64,000 bases of DNA from an uncultured Faecalibacterium sp. (GCA_944385995.1 CALWZL010000111.1:22550-86549); one strand, 5' to 3'; positions 53,462-62,257 are shown, counted from the stretch's first letter. Translations and numbers: made by a program. The notes: generated from the sequence alone by a model not told the origin.

Positions 53462-53788
53462 CTGTGAGATACAGTCGAGGCGGCTTGACTCCTCAGCACA
53501 ACGAGGAAGTCGACATGTTGCAATGTCCGGCCATACCTTTGGAAGAGAACTTCAGCAAATAGATCGAAGGGCGGTTCTGCTGCTCTTATTGACGTTTCAC
53601 AAGTGGTGTGCGTCCGCACGAGGTTACAAAAAGTGACCAACTTATAAAATTTCCGGGTGACCCACCCGTTCAATAATGTTGTGGCGCTTTACGCCACACG
53701 CGGCAGCGGCCAGCCCTGTCCGATGAGCTTTAGGCACCCCGCAAGGTACCCGGCCTAATCTATTTGTGTGCACATCTATGCACGCTCT
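53429..53788 (-). ncRNA. Unidentified structured RNA (~360 nt) upstream of speA
   Basis: Bounded by a strong sigma-A promoter and a strong terminator, with no credible ORF. In minus-strand order the hairpins are GTGCA/TGCAC (about 53777-53762), TAGGC/GCCTA enclosing ACC/GGT (about 53757-53731), GTGGCG/CGCCAC (about 53697-53681), CGGGTG/CACCCG (about 53669-53655), GGT.AC/GT.ACC (about 53639-53623), GTGCG/CGCAC (about 53617-53606), and a GACTTCCTC/GAGGAGTC hairpin (about 53512-53487). I find no RNase P, tmRNA, SRP or known riboswitch core. It could be a stand-alone RNA (for example a divergent 6S RNA) or an attenuator leader of the polyamine operon: GCACAC at 53611-53606 could pair with GTGTGC of the terminator arm. 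Confidence 0.6.
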
Positions 53789-53794
53789 GCCATC

Positions 53795-53822
53795 ATTGTA
53801 CCATGTTTTTTTCACTTGTCAA
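53795..53822 (-). promoter_or_regulatory. Sigma-A promoter of the structured RNA
   Basis: On the minus strand TTGACA (53822-53817), 16-base spacer with an A7 tract, TACAAT (53800-53795). Upstream, 53823-53938 is AT-rich and holds no gene that I can support. Confidence 0.85.
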
Positions 53823-53938
53823 GCCATAGTATACAAATCCTTTCACTTTTTATCCATCCAAGGCAAAAAATGGCGAAAAACCGCAACACTGCTAAAACAC
53901 CTTCTTTGATAGCAGACCCGCCGGGTGACCGCTGACAC

Positions 53939-53974
53939 AAAAAACGTCCCACAGGACTTGGAAAGTCTCTGTGG
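53939..53974 (-). terminator. Terminator after the amidase gene
   Basis: CCACAG-A-GACTT, loop TCC, AAGTC-C-CTGTGG on the minus strand, then GGACGTTTTTT. Confidence 0.8.
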
Positions 53975-53996
53975 AGCGGTCCGTCAAACCGTTCCC

Positions 53997-54845
53997 TCAC
54001 TCTTCCAGAGAAACAATGGGCTGTGTGCCAAAATAGGCGCAGATGGCTTCATAGTAAACGCGTGCCGCCAACTGACATCCATCCTGATCGCCGAAACGGT
54101 CCACATCTTCGGCACTGGTCACAAAGCACTGCTCTGCCAAAACCGCCGGGCAACGAGACTCCTCCAAAAGTGTAAACGTCTCCTCTTCCCGAATCCGAAG
54201 ATCATTGGCTTCAGCCAGAACTTTGACACCGTTCTCATAATAGATGTACCGAATCCCCTGTTGTCCCCGCAAATTGCTCCCGGCCGCCTCCATACCGGAC
54301 GCAAGCAGCCGGGCAAAATAGACGCTTTCACGATGCCATGTCCGGCCCGGCGTAATGGGATAGCACTCAAAACCGCTGGCTTCGGTAGATGCCGCGTTTC
54401 CATGGATGGACAAGAGAAGGTCGGGGTGCTGACTGTTGGAACGTTTCGCCCGCTCGGTGGGCGTCGCCGTGACATCATAACTGTCCCGCGTGGTCACCGG
54501 TATGTAATTGGAATCCGACCGCAGCCAGCTCAGGAGTGCTTCAGAAGTAGCTGCCGTCATATCCCGTTCTACAATAAGACCCGTGGCGCCAGGATCATCC
54601 CCGCCATGGCCGGCATCCACCGCCACAGTATAGGGCGGATCTCCCACATCGGGACGAAAATCTTCGGCTGGCTCCTCGGTGGCACTGGCTTCCCGAATGG
54701 CATTTCGGGCATCAATCCACACGCTGCCAATCTGCCAAGCTTTAGCCAGCCCGATCGCAACAGCAATCAACACAACGATCAGCTGCCAATGAAACTTCTT
54801 CTTTTTCTCGTGTTTGGATTTTGTACGCCTGCCCCAGTTCAGCAT
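53997..54845 (-). CDS. N-acetylmuramoyl-L-alanine amidase (Amidase_3, CwlD-like)
   Basis: Zinc amidase that cleaves the lactyl-Ala bond in peptidoglycan. 282 residues: basic N-terminus and one TM helix (about residues 22-39), then the catalytic domain with VAVDAGHGGDDPGATG (first zinc His), a Glu in IVERDMT and LLLSIHGNAA (second His), and a late Glu in PAVLAEQCFVTS. In spore formers a protein of this kind (CwlD) makes cortex muramic-lactam, but vegetative roles are equally possible. The ATG at 54845 has GGAAGGTG upstream. Stand-alone gene between two terminators. Confidence 0.85.
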   Translation of the reverse strand: MLNWGRRTKSKHEKKKKFHWQLIVVLIAVAIGLAKAWQIGSVWIDARNAIREASATEEPAEDFRPDVGDPPYTVAVDAGHGGDDPGATGLIVERDMTAATSEALLSWLRSDSNYIPVTTRDSYDVTATPTERAKRSNSQHPDLLLSIHGNAASTEASGFECYPITPGRTWHRESVYFARLLASGMEAAGSNLRGQQGIRYIYYENGVKVLAEANDLRIREEETFTLLEESRCPAVLAEQCFVTSAEDVDRFGDQDGCQLAARVYYEAICAYFGTQPIVSLEE

Positions 54846-54891
54846 CTGATTTCCGCACCTTCCGCTTTTACTTTGTTCTATAAAACGAAAC

Positions 54892-54919
54892 AAACCGCCC
54901 GTACATTGCAGCCGGGCGG
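54892..54919 (-). terminator. Terminator after mutS2
   Basis: CCGCCCG / CGGGCGG arms with an 11-base loop; TTTGTTTCG follows on the minus strand. Confidence 0.8.
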
Positions 54920-54932
54920 CCGTTTCTTTCTT

Positions 54933-57350
54933 TTACTTCAATTCTACCACCGTTACGCCGCTTTCGCCTTCGCCGTAACGGCCCAGGCGGAAACTTTTAA
55001 CCATCCGATGTCCACGCAGATGCTTTTGGATTGCATTGCGCAGCGCACCCGTACCATTGCCATGGATCAGATAAACGGTGGATTGACCGTTCAGGATGGC
55101 GTGATCGATAAAGGAATCCGCCTCCTGAATGGCTTCATCCACGGTCAGTCCCAACAGATTGCACTCCATCTTTGCATCCCGGCGAACCCGTTCCACATGT
55201 CCGCCCGAAGCGCGGCTGCCATCCCCTGTCTGACGGGTATAGCGCTGCTGTGCCTTGGTCTTGGGAGCAGAGGGCGCTTTCTCCATTTTATCCGGCTGCT
55301 TGAGACCTTTGAGGGGAACTTTGGTCTTGACAATTCCTGCGCGCACCAGAACGTCTCCGTTCCGGTCAGGCAATGCCAATACGGTGGCCAGCTGCCCCAG
55401 CTCTGCAATACAGACTTCCTGTCCCACCTGGACTTCTTTCAGCGGGACAAAATCCCGCACCGGATTGTGGACTACATCGGAGTTGGCAAACAACTTTGCC
55501 GATTCCTTTTTGGCAATTTCCCGGGCGCGCTGGGCACGCTGCTGGGCGCTCATCTTTTCGTCCTTCTGGAGCTGGCGCAGTTCATCGGTCAGGCGATAGG
55601 CCTCATTTTCCACCTGCTGGGCCAAAGTGCGGGCTTTTGCCCGGGCTGCTTCCAGCTCATTTTCGCCCTGGCGAATCAGTTCTTCCTTCTTTTTCTGAGC
55701 ATCTTCCAACTGATGCGCAGCCTCATGGCGGAGGCTCTCCACCTCGTCCTGGCTGGCTTTCAGCTGGAGCTTCAGATCATCCAATTGCCCAAGCACAGCA
55801 TCCAGACGTTTATCGTCGGCCGAAAGGTGCTGCTGTGCTGCCTCAATGACCCGCTCTGGAATACCCAGTTTCTCACTGATGAGAAACGCGTTGGATTTTC
55901 CGGGCACACCGACGCTCAGCTTATAGGTAGGACGCAACGTTTCCAGGTCAAACTCGCAGCTGGCATTGACCACGCCCGGCGTCTCCAGTGCAAATACCTT
56001 CAGCTCCGCATAGTGGGTGGTTGCCATCAGCAAAACATTCCGGCGGCGCAGCTCCTCGATGATGGCCACAGCCAGTGCGGCACCCTCCGCCGGGTCAGTG
56101 CCGGCTCCCAGCTCATCCAGCAGAACCAGCGTACCAGGACCAGCCAGCTCCAAAATACCAGTGATTTTGGTCATGTGTCCCGAGAAGGTGGACAAACTCT
56201 GCTCTATGCTCTGTTCATCGCCGATATCTACCAAGTATTCCTGAAAGACACAGACTTCGCTTCGCTCATCCGCCGGAATCAGGAATCCGCACTGTGCCAT
56301 TGCACACAGCAGACCTGCCGTTTTCAGGGTGACCGTCTTACCGCCGGTATTGGGGCCCGTGATAATCAGTGAATCATATTCCTGTCCCAGCGCAATATCC
56401 ACCGGCACGCACTTGGACGGATCAATCAGCGGGTGACGTGCCCGTATCAGCGAGAAAGAATTTTCATAGCTGACCGATGGCTTGAAAGCTTTCATCTCAA
56501 GGGCCATTCGCGCCTTGGCAAGCAGGATGTCGATTTCCAGCATGGCCTTATAGCTGTACTGGAACTGGGGCTCGATGGCGGCCACCTGACTGGTGAAGGC
56601 CGTCAAAATCCGCTCAATCTCCTGGGCTTCCTGGGCGCGGTACTGCAAAATGCGGGCGTTGGCCTCTACGACGGCCTGCGGTTCCACGAAAACGGTAGCG
56701 CCAGTGGAAGAAACATCGTGAATGATGCCGCTGACCTCGCCGCGGTACTCACTTTTGACCGGAACGACATAGCGCCCGTTGCGGATGGAAACCACGGCCT
56801 CCTGTAAGTACTTGGAGGACTCCATGTTGTGGACCAGGCTGTCCAGCCGGTCACGGATGGCATTTTCAGTGGCACGGATCTTTTTGCGCAGCTCGTTCAG
56901 GGTATGAGAAGCGGTATCCGCCATGGTGTCCGGCGCAAGGATGGCATCCGAAATCTGCTGTTCCAGGCCAGGCTGGGGCGCCAGTGCATAGAACAGATCA
57001 TCTGTCGGCAGAGCATCATGATCGGTGGAGCCGTACCATGTGCTCAGATTCTGAAAGTTGCGCAGAGCACCAGCCACCAACAGAAGTTCTCCCATCGAGA
57101 GCACACCGCCCTTGACGGCGCGGGAAGCCAAGGCACTGACTCCCTCCACACCGCCAAACCGGGGCGAACCGTTCTTGATGAGCAGTGTGTTGATGGCATC
57201 GGTCTGCTCCAGCATAAAGCGGACCTCGTCGGGGTCACACTGGGGCTCCAGCTCCAGCATCTTCGCCTTTGCCTCCTGACAGACACATCCGGCGGCAGCC
57301 CGCTCGATGATTTTATTCAATTCCAGTGTTTTTAAGTAACTTGTCTCCAT
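54933..57350 (-). CDS. mutS2: Endonuclease MutS2
   Basis: MutS-family ATPase without the mismatch-recognition domain, acting in recombination suppression or rescue of collided ribosomes. 805 residues: core/clamp, Walker A ITGPNTGGKTVTLKT, GAGTDPAEGAALA (Walker B region LVLLDELGAGTDP), a long coiled coil (about 520-620) and a C-terminal Smr nuclease domain with ECNLLGLTVDEA and VYLIHGNGTGALR. Full length. ATG has AAAGGA upstream, five bases after recO. Confidence 0.96.
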   Translation of the reverse strand: METSYLKTLELNKIIERAAAGCVCQEAKAKMLELEPQCDPDEVRFMLEQTDAINTLLIKNGSPRFGGVEGVSALASRAVKGGVLSMGELLLVAGALRNFQNLSTWYGSTDHDALPTDDLFYALAPQPGLEQQISDAILAPDTMADTASHTLNELRKKIRATENAIRDRLDSLVHNMESSKYLQEAVVSIRNGRYVVPVKSEYRGEVSGIIHDVSSTGATVFVEPQAVVEANARILQYRAQEAQEIERILTAFTSQVAAIEPQFQYSYKAMLEIDILLAKARMALEMKAFKPSVSYENSFSLIRARHPLIDPSKCVPVDIALGQEYDSLIITGPNTGGKTVTLKTAGLLCAMAQCGFLIPADERSEVCVFQEYLVDIGDEQSIEQSLSTFSGHMTKITGILELAGPGTLVLLDELGAGTDPAEGAALAVAIIEELRRRNVLLMATTHYAELKVFALETPGVVNASCEFDLETLRPTYKLSVGVPGKSNAFLISEKLGIPERVIEAAQQHLSADDKRLDAVLGQLDDLKLQLKASQDEVESLRHEAAHQLEDAQKKKEELIRQGENELEAARAKARTLAQQVENEAYRLTDELRQLQKDEKMSAQQRAQRAREIAKKESAKLFANSDVVHNPVRDFVPLKEVQVGQEVCIAELGQLATVLALPDRNGDVLVRAGIVKTKVPLKGLKQPDKMEKAPSAPKTKAQQRYTRQTGDGSRASGGHVERVRRDAKMECNLLGLTVDEAIQEADSFIDHAILNGQSTVYLIHGNGTGALRNAIQKHLRGHRMVKSFRLGRYGEGESGVTVVELK

Positions 57351-57354
57351 TGAT

Positions 57355-58140
57355 TCAATCCTTTTTAGGCTGTTGGTCCGGGTCCCAGGCCGAAAGGGAC
57401 CGCAAAAATTGCAGGGAATTCAATTGTTTATCCATATGGGCCAGCGCATACTGTTCCGCCACGGCAAACAAAAGCTGTGCGCTTTCGTCTGAAACACGGA
57501 ATCCAAACAGCTTTTTATCTTCGCTCAGACAGATGTACCGCACTGCAAACAGTGCACCTCTATCCAGGTTGCAGGTTCGATTTTCCCTGGCTGCGCAGTC
57601 TGCACAGAGCAGGCATCCGTCTTCGATATCCAGGCAGAAACGCTCACCGTCATAGGCGCCGCATTCCCGACAGGCAAGCAGCTGGGGCATAAACCCGCAT
57701 TCACAGGTCATCCGCAGCTCAAACACAGCTTTTACAATTTTGGGGTCGGTTTTTTTGCAGAGTTTGTACAGGCAGTTCATCAGGAGCTTGAGCTCTTTTT
57801 CAGCCGGCTGTTCCACCAGCGACAGCGCCATGGTGAATTCCAGCATATACATTGCCACGCCCTGGGCCTCGAGGCTGTAGCTGATATCCCGAAAATCGGT
57901 CTCATAGCCCGCCTCCACCACAGTATACATCTTATCCTCTGTGTTCCGGCCCGGACGGAGCACAAACTCCGAGTAACACAGCTGACCACAGGCCGCAAAG
58001 AGATGATTGGTCAGCCGCATGCTGTGTTTGGCAAATGCGGTAATCAATCCCTTTTCAGCCGTCAGTATTTTGAGAATCCGGTCCGACTCGCCGTATTCGA
58101 TCTCCTGCATCACCAGGCCCATGATTACAAAATCGTCCAT
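57355..58140 (-). CDS. recO: DNA repair protein RecO
   Basis: RecA mediator that anneals DNA and loads RecA on SSB-coated strands. 261 residues: N-terminal OB-fold (VIMGLVMQEIEYGESDRILKIL), helical domain, and a four-Cys zinc site (CECGFMPQLLACRECG). Start at MDDFVIMG has AGGAAG upstream. Lies in the era-recO-mutS2 direction. Confidence 0.94.
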   Translation of the reverse strand: MDDFVIMGLVMQEIEYGESDRILKILTAEKGLITAFAKHSMRLTNHLFAACGQLCYSEFVLRPGRNTEDKMYTVVEAGYETDFRDISYSLEAQGVAMYMLEFTMALSLVEQPAEKELKLLMNCLYKLCKKTDPKIVKAVFELRMTCECGFMPQLLACRECGAYDGERFCLDIEDGCLLCADCAARENRTCNLDRGALFAVRYICLSEDKKLFGFRVSDESAQLLFAVAEQYALAHMDKQLNSLQFLRSLSAWDPDQQPKKD

Positions 58141-58246
58141 CGTCTGCTTCCTGCACAGGCTCTTCACCCGATGCCCGCTTATAATTCAAATAGTGATCGA
58201 TCTTTCCCGTCGAGGCAAACGCCTTCCAGCAGCTTTCCGCATCCAT
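58055..58246 (-). CDS. YqzL-like small protein (overlaps recO)
   Basis: 63-residue ORF whose first 25 residues, MDAESCWKAFASTGKIDHYL followed by NYKR, match the WxxFxxTGxxxxYLxYK pattern of YqzL-like proteins found between era and recO in many Firmicutes. ATG follows GAGGTG with seven-base spacing. The tail overlaps recO by 86 bases in another frame, which is longer than usual, so the C-terminus may be a late drift. Function unknown. Confidence 0.6.
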   Translation of the reverse strand: MDAESCWKAFASTGKIDHYLNYKRASGEEPVQEADDGRFCNHGPGDAGDRIRRVGPDSQNTDG

Positions 58247-58330
58247 GTATCAGCACCTCGCCTTCGGATTCAGTGTTGCCCCCATCTTAACGCGCTATCC
58301 CCGGGAAATCTGTCCTCTTCTGGCAGGAGA

Positions 58331-59278
58331 TTACTTGCGGCCTGTGTCCTGCCGGAAGCCGAAACTGTTCAACAGGTACTCGTTGTCCCGCCAATCCGCC
58401 TTTACCTTAACCCAGCATTGCAGATTGACCCGGCAGCCCAAAAACTCCTCGCAGTCAACCCGGGCCGCACTGGCGATCTTTTTGAGCATCGCGCCGCCCT
58501 TGCCGATCACCATGCCCTTGTGGCTCTCCCGCTCACAGTAGATGTTGACATCAATATCCACCAGATCTGTACCGGGACGCTCCTTGAAACGCTCCACCAC
58601 CACAGCCAGTCCATGGGGAATTTCGTCCCGCATGAACAGCAGAGCCTTTTCGCGAATCAACTCTGCCACCAATTCCTTTTCAGGCATATCGGTGTAGGCA
58701 TCGTCGTCGAAATAATGGGGGCCTTCCACTGCATACTGTTCCAGCAGATCAAACAGTTCCTCACAGTTTTGGTTGTCCCGGACACTGACGGCACATACTG
58801 CATCAAAGACGCCCAGGGCTTTCAGCTCTGCTTTCCGGGCTTCCAGTTCCGCCGGGTCTTTGACCAGATCAATCTTATTGATGACTGCAATGGCTGGTCC
58901 GCTGCGCCGCAGAGCATCGATCAGCATCTGTTCCGACTCATTCAAGCCCGGATGGGGTTCAAACAGCATCATGGACACATCCACATCCCCCAGCGAGTCG
59001 CTGGCGGTCTTGTCCATCCGTTTGCCCAGCTTGTTTTTGGCCTTATGGACGCCAGGCGTGTCCAGCAGAACATATTGCAGCGGTCCACGGGTAATGACAC
59101 CGGTGATGCGTGTGCGGGTGGTTTGCGGTTTAGATGTGACAATGGCCACCTTTTCCCCCACCAGCAAATTGGTCAGACTGGACTTGCCCACATTGGGACG
59201 CCCAATGACGGCTACAAAGACCGAAGAGGTGTCATAGTGGGGCATGTGTTCGGTTGTTTTCTTATCCGTGTGATTCAA
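58331..59278 (-). CDS. era: GTPase Era
   Basis: Essential GTPase binding the 3' end of 16S rRNA during 30S maturation. 315 residues: G1 GRPNVGKSSL, switch/G2, DTPGVH (G3), NKID (G4) and C-terminal KH domain (ERESHKGMVIGKGGAMLKKI). A TTG at 59278 with AGAGAG upstream gives MNHTDKKT; the ATG at 59245 has no SD. It precedes the YqzL-like ORF and recO. Confidence 0.95.
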   Translation of the reverse strand: MNHTDKKTTEHMPHYDTSSVFVAVIGRPNVGKSSLTNLLVGEKVAIVTSKPQTTRTRITGVITRGPLQYVLLDTPGVHKAKNKLGKRMDKTASDSLGDVDVSMMLFEPHPGLNESEQMLIDALRRSGPAIAVINKIDLVKDPAELEARKAELKALGVFDAVCAVSVRDNQNCEELFDLLEQYAVEGPHYFDDDAYTDMPEKELVAELIREKALLFMRDEIPHGLAVVVERFKERPGTDLVDIDVNIYCERESHKGMVIGKGGAMLKKIASAARVDCEEFLGCRVNLQCWVKVKADWRDNEYLLNSFGFRQDTGRK

Positions 59279-59329
59279 GGGTCATTCTCTCTTTCCATTA
59301 TCCCAAAAGTATCCCAAAACAAACGCTGA

Positions 59330-59821
59330 TTACTCCGTATAGCTTACGGTGCGGGGCAGGCCCAGCTGAATCAGGATAGCTTCCTCCCGTTCCCGCATCC
59401 GCACTGCCTCCAGGCCGCCATTCTCATGGTCATAGCCCAGCAGATGAAGCATCGAGTGAACGGTCAGGAAGGCCACTTCCCGCTGTAGGGAATGTCCATA
59501 CAGGTTCGCCTGCTCCATGGCCCGCTCCATGCTGATGACAATATCTCCCAGCATCTTGCAGCCGTTGGTTTCATTGATATCATACTGACCATCCACCCCC
59601 AGAGGGAAACTGAGCACATCGGTGGGCATCGGTTTGTTGCGATACTGATTGTTCAGTTCGGCGATGGCGGCATTATCCACAAAGGTCACGCTGATTTCAG
59701 CGGGTCCCTCAAAATGCTCATATTCCAGCACGGCATTGCAGGCCCGGCGGATCAAAATCCGAAGCCCGGACGGTACTTTGACCGTTTTCTGTTCGTTGGT
59801 AATCAATACTTTGTTGGACAT
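59330..59821 (-). CDS. ybeY: Endoribonuclease YbeY
   Basis: Zinc-dependent RNase for 16S rRNA 3' processing. 163 residues with the H-x3-H-x5-H metal motif HSMLHLLGYDHE, and NKPMPTDVLSFPLG. ATG follows AAAGGAG. Sits between phoH and era, the standard order. Confidence 0.95.
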   Translation of the reverse strand: MSNKVLITNEQKTVKVPSGLRILIRRACNAVLEYEHFEGPAEISVTFVDNAAIAELNNQYRNKPMPTDVLSFPLGVDGQYDINETNGCKMLGDIVISMERAMEQANLYGHSLQREVAFLTVHSMLHLLGYDHENGGLEAVRMREREEAILIQLGLPRTVSYTE

Positions 59822-59863
59822 ATAGGTCCGCTCCTTTCTTTTGCAGGCGCTCGGCCTTGGTCT

Positions 59864-60826
59864 TTATCGCTTGGCAGGGTGTGCAGCCGCTTCATATGCC
59901 TTGATGATCTCCTGCACCAAGCGGTGGCGCACCACATCTTTTTCGTTGAAGTAGCACTGTGCAATGCCGGAAATATTCTTGAGCACCTGCAGTGCATCCA
60001 CCAAACCGCTGCGCGTGCGGTCGGGCAGGTCAATCTGGGTCACATCGCCCGTCACCACGACTTTGGAACCGGTGCCCATTCGGGTCAAAAACATCTTCAT
60101 CTGCTCCGGGGTGGTATTTTGTGCCTCATCCAGAATGATAAAGGAATCATCCAGCGTCCGTCCCCGCATATAGGCCAGCGGCGCCACTTCGATCAGCTGT
60201 TTTTCGACCAGCTTTTCAAAAGACTCCGCTCCCAGCATATCAAACAAACCGTCGTAGAGGGGCCGCAGATAGGGATCTACCTTCTGCTGCAAATCACCGG
60301 GCAAAAATCCCAGCTTTTCACCGGCCTCCACGGCGGGCCGGGTCAAAATAATCCGTGACACATCCTTCGCTTTGAAGGCCTTGACCGCCATGGCCACCGC
60401 CAGATAGGTCTTGCCCGTGCCCGCAGGCCCCACACCAAAGGTGATCGGATGGGTGCGAATGGCGTTCAGATATTCTTTTTGTCCCAGCGTCTTGGGCCGG
60501 ATGGGCCGGCCCTTCACGGTAACGGCTACAAAATCTTCCGTCAGTTCCCGCACCCGTTTTTCCTCGCCGTCGTGGGCAAGGCTCATGCAGTAGTGAACGG
60601 TTTGATCTTCCAGCGGCGTATGATTTTCGATCAAGAGCAGCATACCTTCCACCGCGCGGGCCGCGGCCGCCACGTTTTGTTCCTCTCCTGCCAATCGCAG
60701 CATGGTGCCGCGGCAGGTAGCCGTGACGGAAAATTCTTCCTCCAGCAGGCGAATGTTGCAGTCACAGTTTCCAAACACTGCGGCCGCAATCTCTACACTG
60801 TCCAGTTCAATGCTCTTTTCAGCCAT
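59864..60826 (-). CDS. phoH: PhoH-like ATPase (YbeZ type)
   Basis: 320 residues: N-terminal KH-like region, then a P-loop ATPase with Walker A GPAGTGKTYLAVAMAV and Walker B DDSFIILDEAQN, and TGDVTQIDLP. PhoH/YbeZ works with YbeY in RNA metabolism. ATG has GGGAGGG upstream. In many Clostridia yqfC-yqfD precede phoH directly; here they are about 1.9 kb away on the other strand. Confidence 0.94.
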   Translation of the reverse strand: MAEKSIELDSVEIAAAVFGNCDCNIRLLEEEFSVTATCRGTMLRLAGEEQNVAAAARAVEGMLLLIENHTPLEDQTVHYCMSLAHDGEEKRVRELTEDFVAVTVKGRPIRPKTLGQKEYLNAIRTHPITFGVGPAGTGKTYLAVAMAVKAFKAKDVSRIILTRPAVEAGEKLGFLPGDLQQKVDPYLRPLYDGLFDMLGAESFEKLVEKQLIEVAPLAYMRGRTLDDSFIILDEAQNTTPEQMKMFLTRMGTGSKVVVTGDVTQIDLPDRTRSGLVDALQVLKNISGIAQCYFNEKDVVRHRLVQEIIKAYEAAAHPAKR

Positions 60827-60903
60827 GTGATCCCTCCCGATCCATCCGGCCCGGCGCAGGCCAATACGCCCGACGGTTTCAACCCAAAACGGTTCTTGTA
60901 TTT

Positions 60904-60932
60904 ATTATATCACCAAAACTTTGCAGTGGAAA
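60904..60932 (-). promoter_or_regulatory. Sigma-A promoter of the phoH operon
   Basis: On the minus strand TTTCCA (60932-60927), 17-base spacer, TATAAT (60909-60904); start site about 70 bases before phoH. Confidence 0.7.
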
Positions 60933-61039
60933 CTGTGAAAACTATACAAAATTATTCGTGTACATTCAAGCGCTTTTCCATGTGCCGTCCGGGCCTGTCC
61001 CTCTACCTCTCAAAGCTGACCCGCCAGGCATGGAATTGC

Positions 61040-61068
61040 TTGACAGAAACCCGTTTTTATGCTAGAAT
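61040..61068 (+). promoter_or_regulatory. Sigma-A promoter of tRNA-Thr
   Basis: TTGACA (61040-61045), 17-base spacer, TAGAAT (61063-61068), ending 16 bases before the tRNA. Confidence 0.88.
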
Positions 61069-61084
61069 AATTTGCGTCGCATAT

Positions 61085-61160
61085 GCTACTGTGGCTCAGC
61101 CGGTAGAGCAGCTCACTCGTAATGAGCAGGTCGTCCGTTCGAATCGGATCAGTAGCTCCA
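61085..61160 (+). tRNA. tRNA-Thr (anticodon CGT)
   Basis: 76-base cloverleaf. Acceptor GCTACTG pairs with CAGTAGC, followed by discriminator T and encoded CCA. D arm GGCTCAGCCGGTAGAGCAG-type; anticodon stem GCTCA/TGAGC with loop CTCGTAA, anticodon CGT, reading ACG threonine codons; T arm with GTTCGAATC. Single tRNA with its own promoter and terminator. Confidence 0.97.
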
Positions 61161-61166
61161 GAGAAG

Positions 61167-61206
61167 TCCCCGGAACCGTATCAAGCGGTTCCGGGGATTT
61201 TGTTTT
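61167..61206 (+). terminator. Terminator after tRNA-Thr
   Basis: 12-bp stem TCCCCGGAACCG / CGGTTCCGGGGA, 7-base loop, TTTTGTTTT. It reaches into the stop codon region of the convergent ylbJ-like gene. Confidence 0.92.
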
Positions 61207-62257
61207 ATGTTTCAGAGACCGTGCGGCAGAGCTGACAGACCAACAGACAACACCCCAGAAAAACCAACACAGCACAATCCGGCGGCACCCGCCGCAGGAC
61301 AGTGGGGGTGCCTCCCAGTATTGCCCCTGTCGTTACAGTTCCGCCGGGCAGCCAAAGCGTCAGCCGGAACAATCCCAGTGACAAGGGCAAATGCAGCAGC
61401 CGCGCAATCAGAAGTGGACTAAAGGAAATCTCAGCCGGACAGATGGTTCGCACCTGGAGCAGGACCGATGTTCCCTGCAGGCTTATGGCCGCACAGCACA
61501 GCCAACTCGCCCACCGGCCTGTGCGGGATGCCAGATCACAGCCCGAGCAGACTTCCAACAACATGGCGGCCGGCACACGAATTTCCGGCCAGATGGCACC
61601 CAGTCCCCCAGTCAGCAGACGGAAATACAGAATGAACCCGCACAATTTGCAATAGGTGATGGCCGCATCTGCGATGACAGCATCCAGACGAAGGGCCCGC
61701 ACAGATTGGAAGGAATCCTGAACTTGCCCGCTCTGCGCATTGGTTCCAGGATGGAGCCGGCAGAGAATCGCCGCCGCAATCAGCCCAGCCACGGCCTGAA
61801 CCACAAACAAGCGAATACCCAGTCCTGTACTGCCCAGCATTCCCTGCCCCACCGTCAAAATCACAAAGGACGGGCCGGAACAGATGCAGGCGGGCAAGAG
61901 GTTCGACGCTTCACTGGGGGACAATTTGCCGGCCCGGACAGCTTGGGCGGCCGCATTGGCCGCCGGCGCAAACCCGCCAGTAAATCCCATCAGCAGCACG
62001 CCGCCGGCACAGGAAGCCTTTGCACCGGCTAACCGGGCCGCCGGCCGAAGCAGTGTCCCCAGCAGATCCCCTCCGCCGCTGTGAACCAGAAGCGTTGATA
62101 CAATCAAAAACGGGAACAACGACAGCAACAGTGGGCCACCGCAGAGAACCAGGCCCTCTCGAAGCGCCTGAGCGCACGCTTCCGGCGCCCAAAAAGGCAA
62201 AACTGCCGTCAAAAGTGCCACGCCAATCCATCCGGCTCTTTCCCAATCACAGCGCAT
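61205..62257 (-). CDS. ylbJ: YlbJ-like sporulation integral membrane protein
   Basis: 350 residues, about eight to ten TM helices with two Gate-domain-type blocks (GFTGGFAPAANAAAQAVRAG with LLPACICSGPSFVI). This is the YlbJ/nucleoside-recognition pattern; ylbJ is a sigma-E gene needed for spore cortex in Bacillus. The ATG at 62257 has AGGGGGG six bases upstream. It is divergent from yqfC, another sigma-E type gene; CCATATATATGG (62275-62286), a perfect palindrome in the gap, resembles a shared CATA-type -10 region. Confidence 0.8.
   Translation of the reverse strand: MRCDWERAGWIGVALLTAVLPFWAPEACAQALREGLVLCGGPLLLSLFPFLIVSTLLVHSGGGDLLGTLLRPAARLAGAKASCAGGVLLMGFTGGFAPAANAAAQAVRAGKLSPSEASNLLPACICSGPSFVILTVGQGMLGSTGLGIRLFVVQAVAGLIAAAILCRLHPGTNAQSGQVQDSFQSVRALRLDAVIADAAITYCKLCGFILYFRLLTGGLGAIWPEIRVPAAMLLEVCSGCDLASRTGRWASWLCCAAISLQGTSVLLQVRTICPAEISFSPLLIARLLHLPLSLGLFRLTLWLPGGTVTTGAILGGTPTVLRRVPPDCAVLVFLGCCLLVCQLCRTVSET

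Noticed and set aside
53371-53673. 100-residue minus-strand ORF (and a plus-strand one at 53376-53636) in the RNA region
   Set aside because: Crosses the terminator of the RNA and the hairpins; composition and lack of SD argue against coding.
53429-53788. RNase P RNA, tmRNA or SRP RNA as identity of the structured RNA
   Set aside because: The conserved RNase P cores, the tmRNA tRNA-like ends with CCA, and the SRP GGAAG apical motif were looked for and not seen. A divergent 6S RNA was not excluded.
53812-54000. 62-residue minus-strand ORF between the amidase and the RNA
   Set aside because: Covers the amidase terminator and the -35 box of the RNA promoter; no SD and no family resemblance.
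53925-56372. 815-residue plus-strand open frame
   Set aside because: Antisense to the amidase and mutS2; no recognisable protein features.
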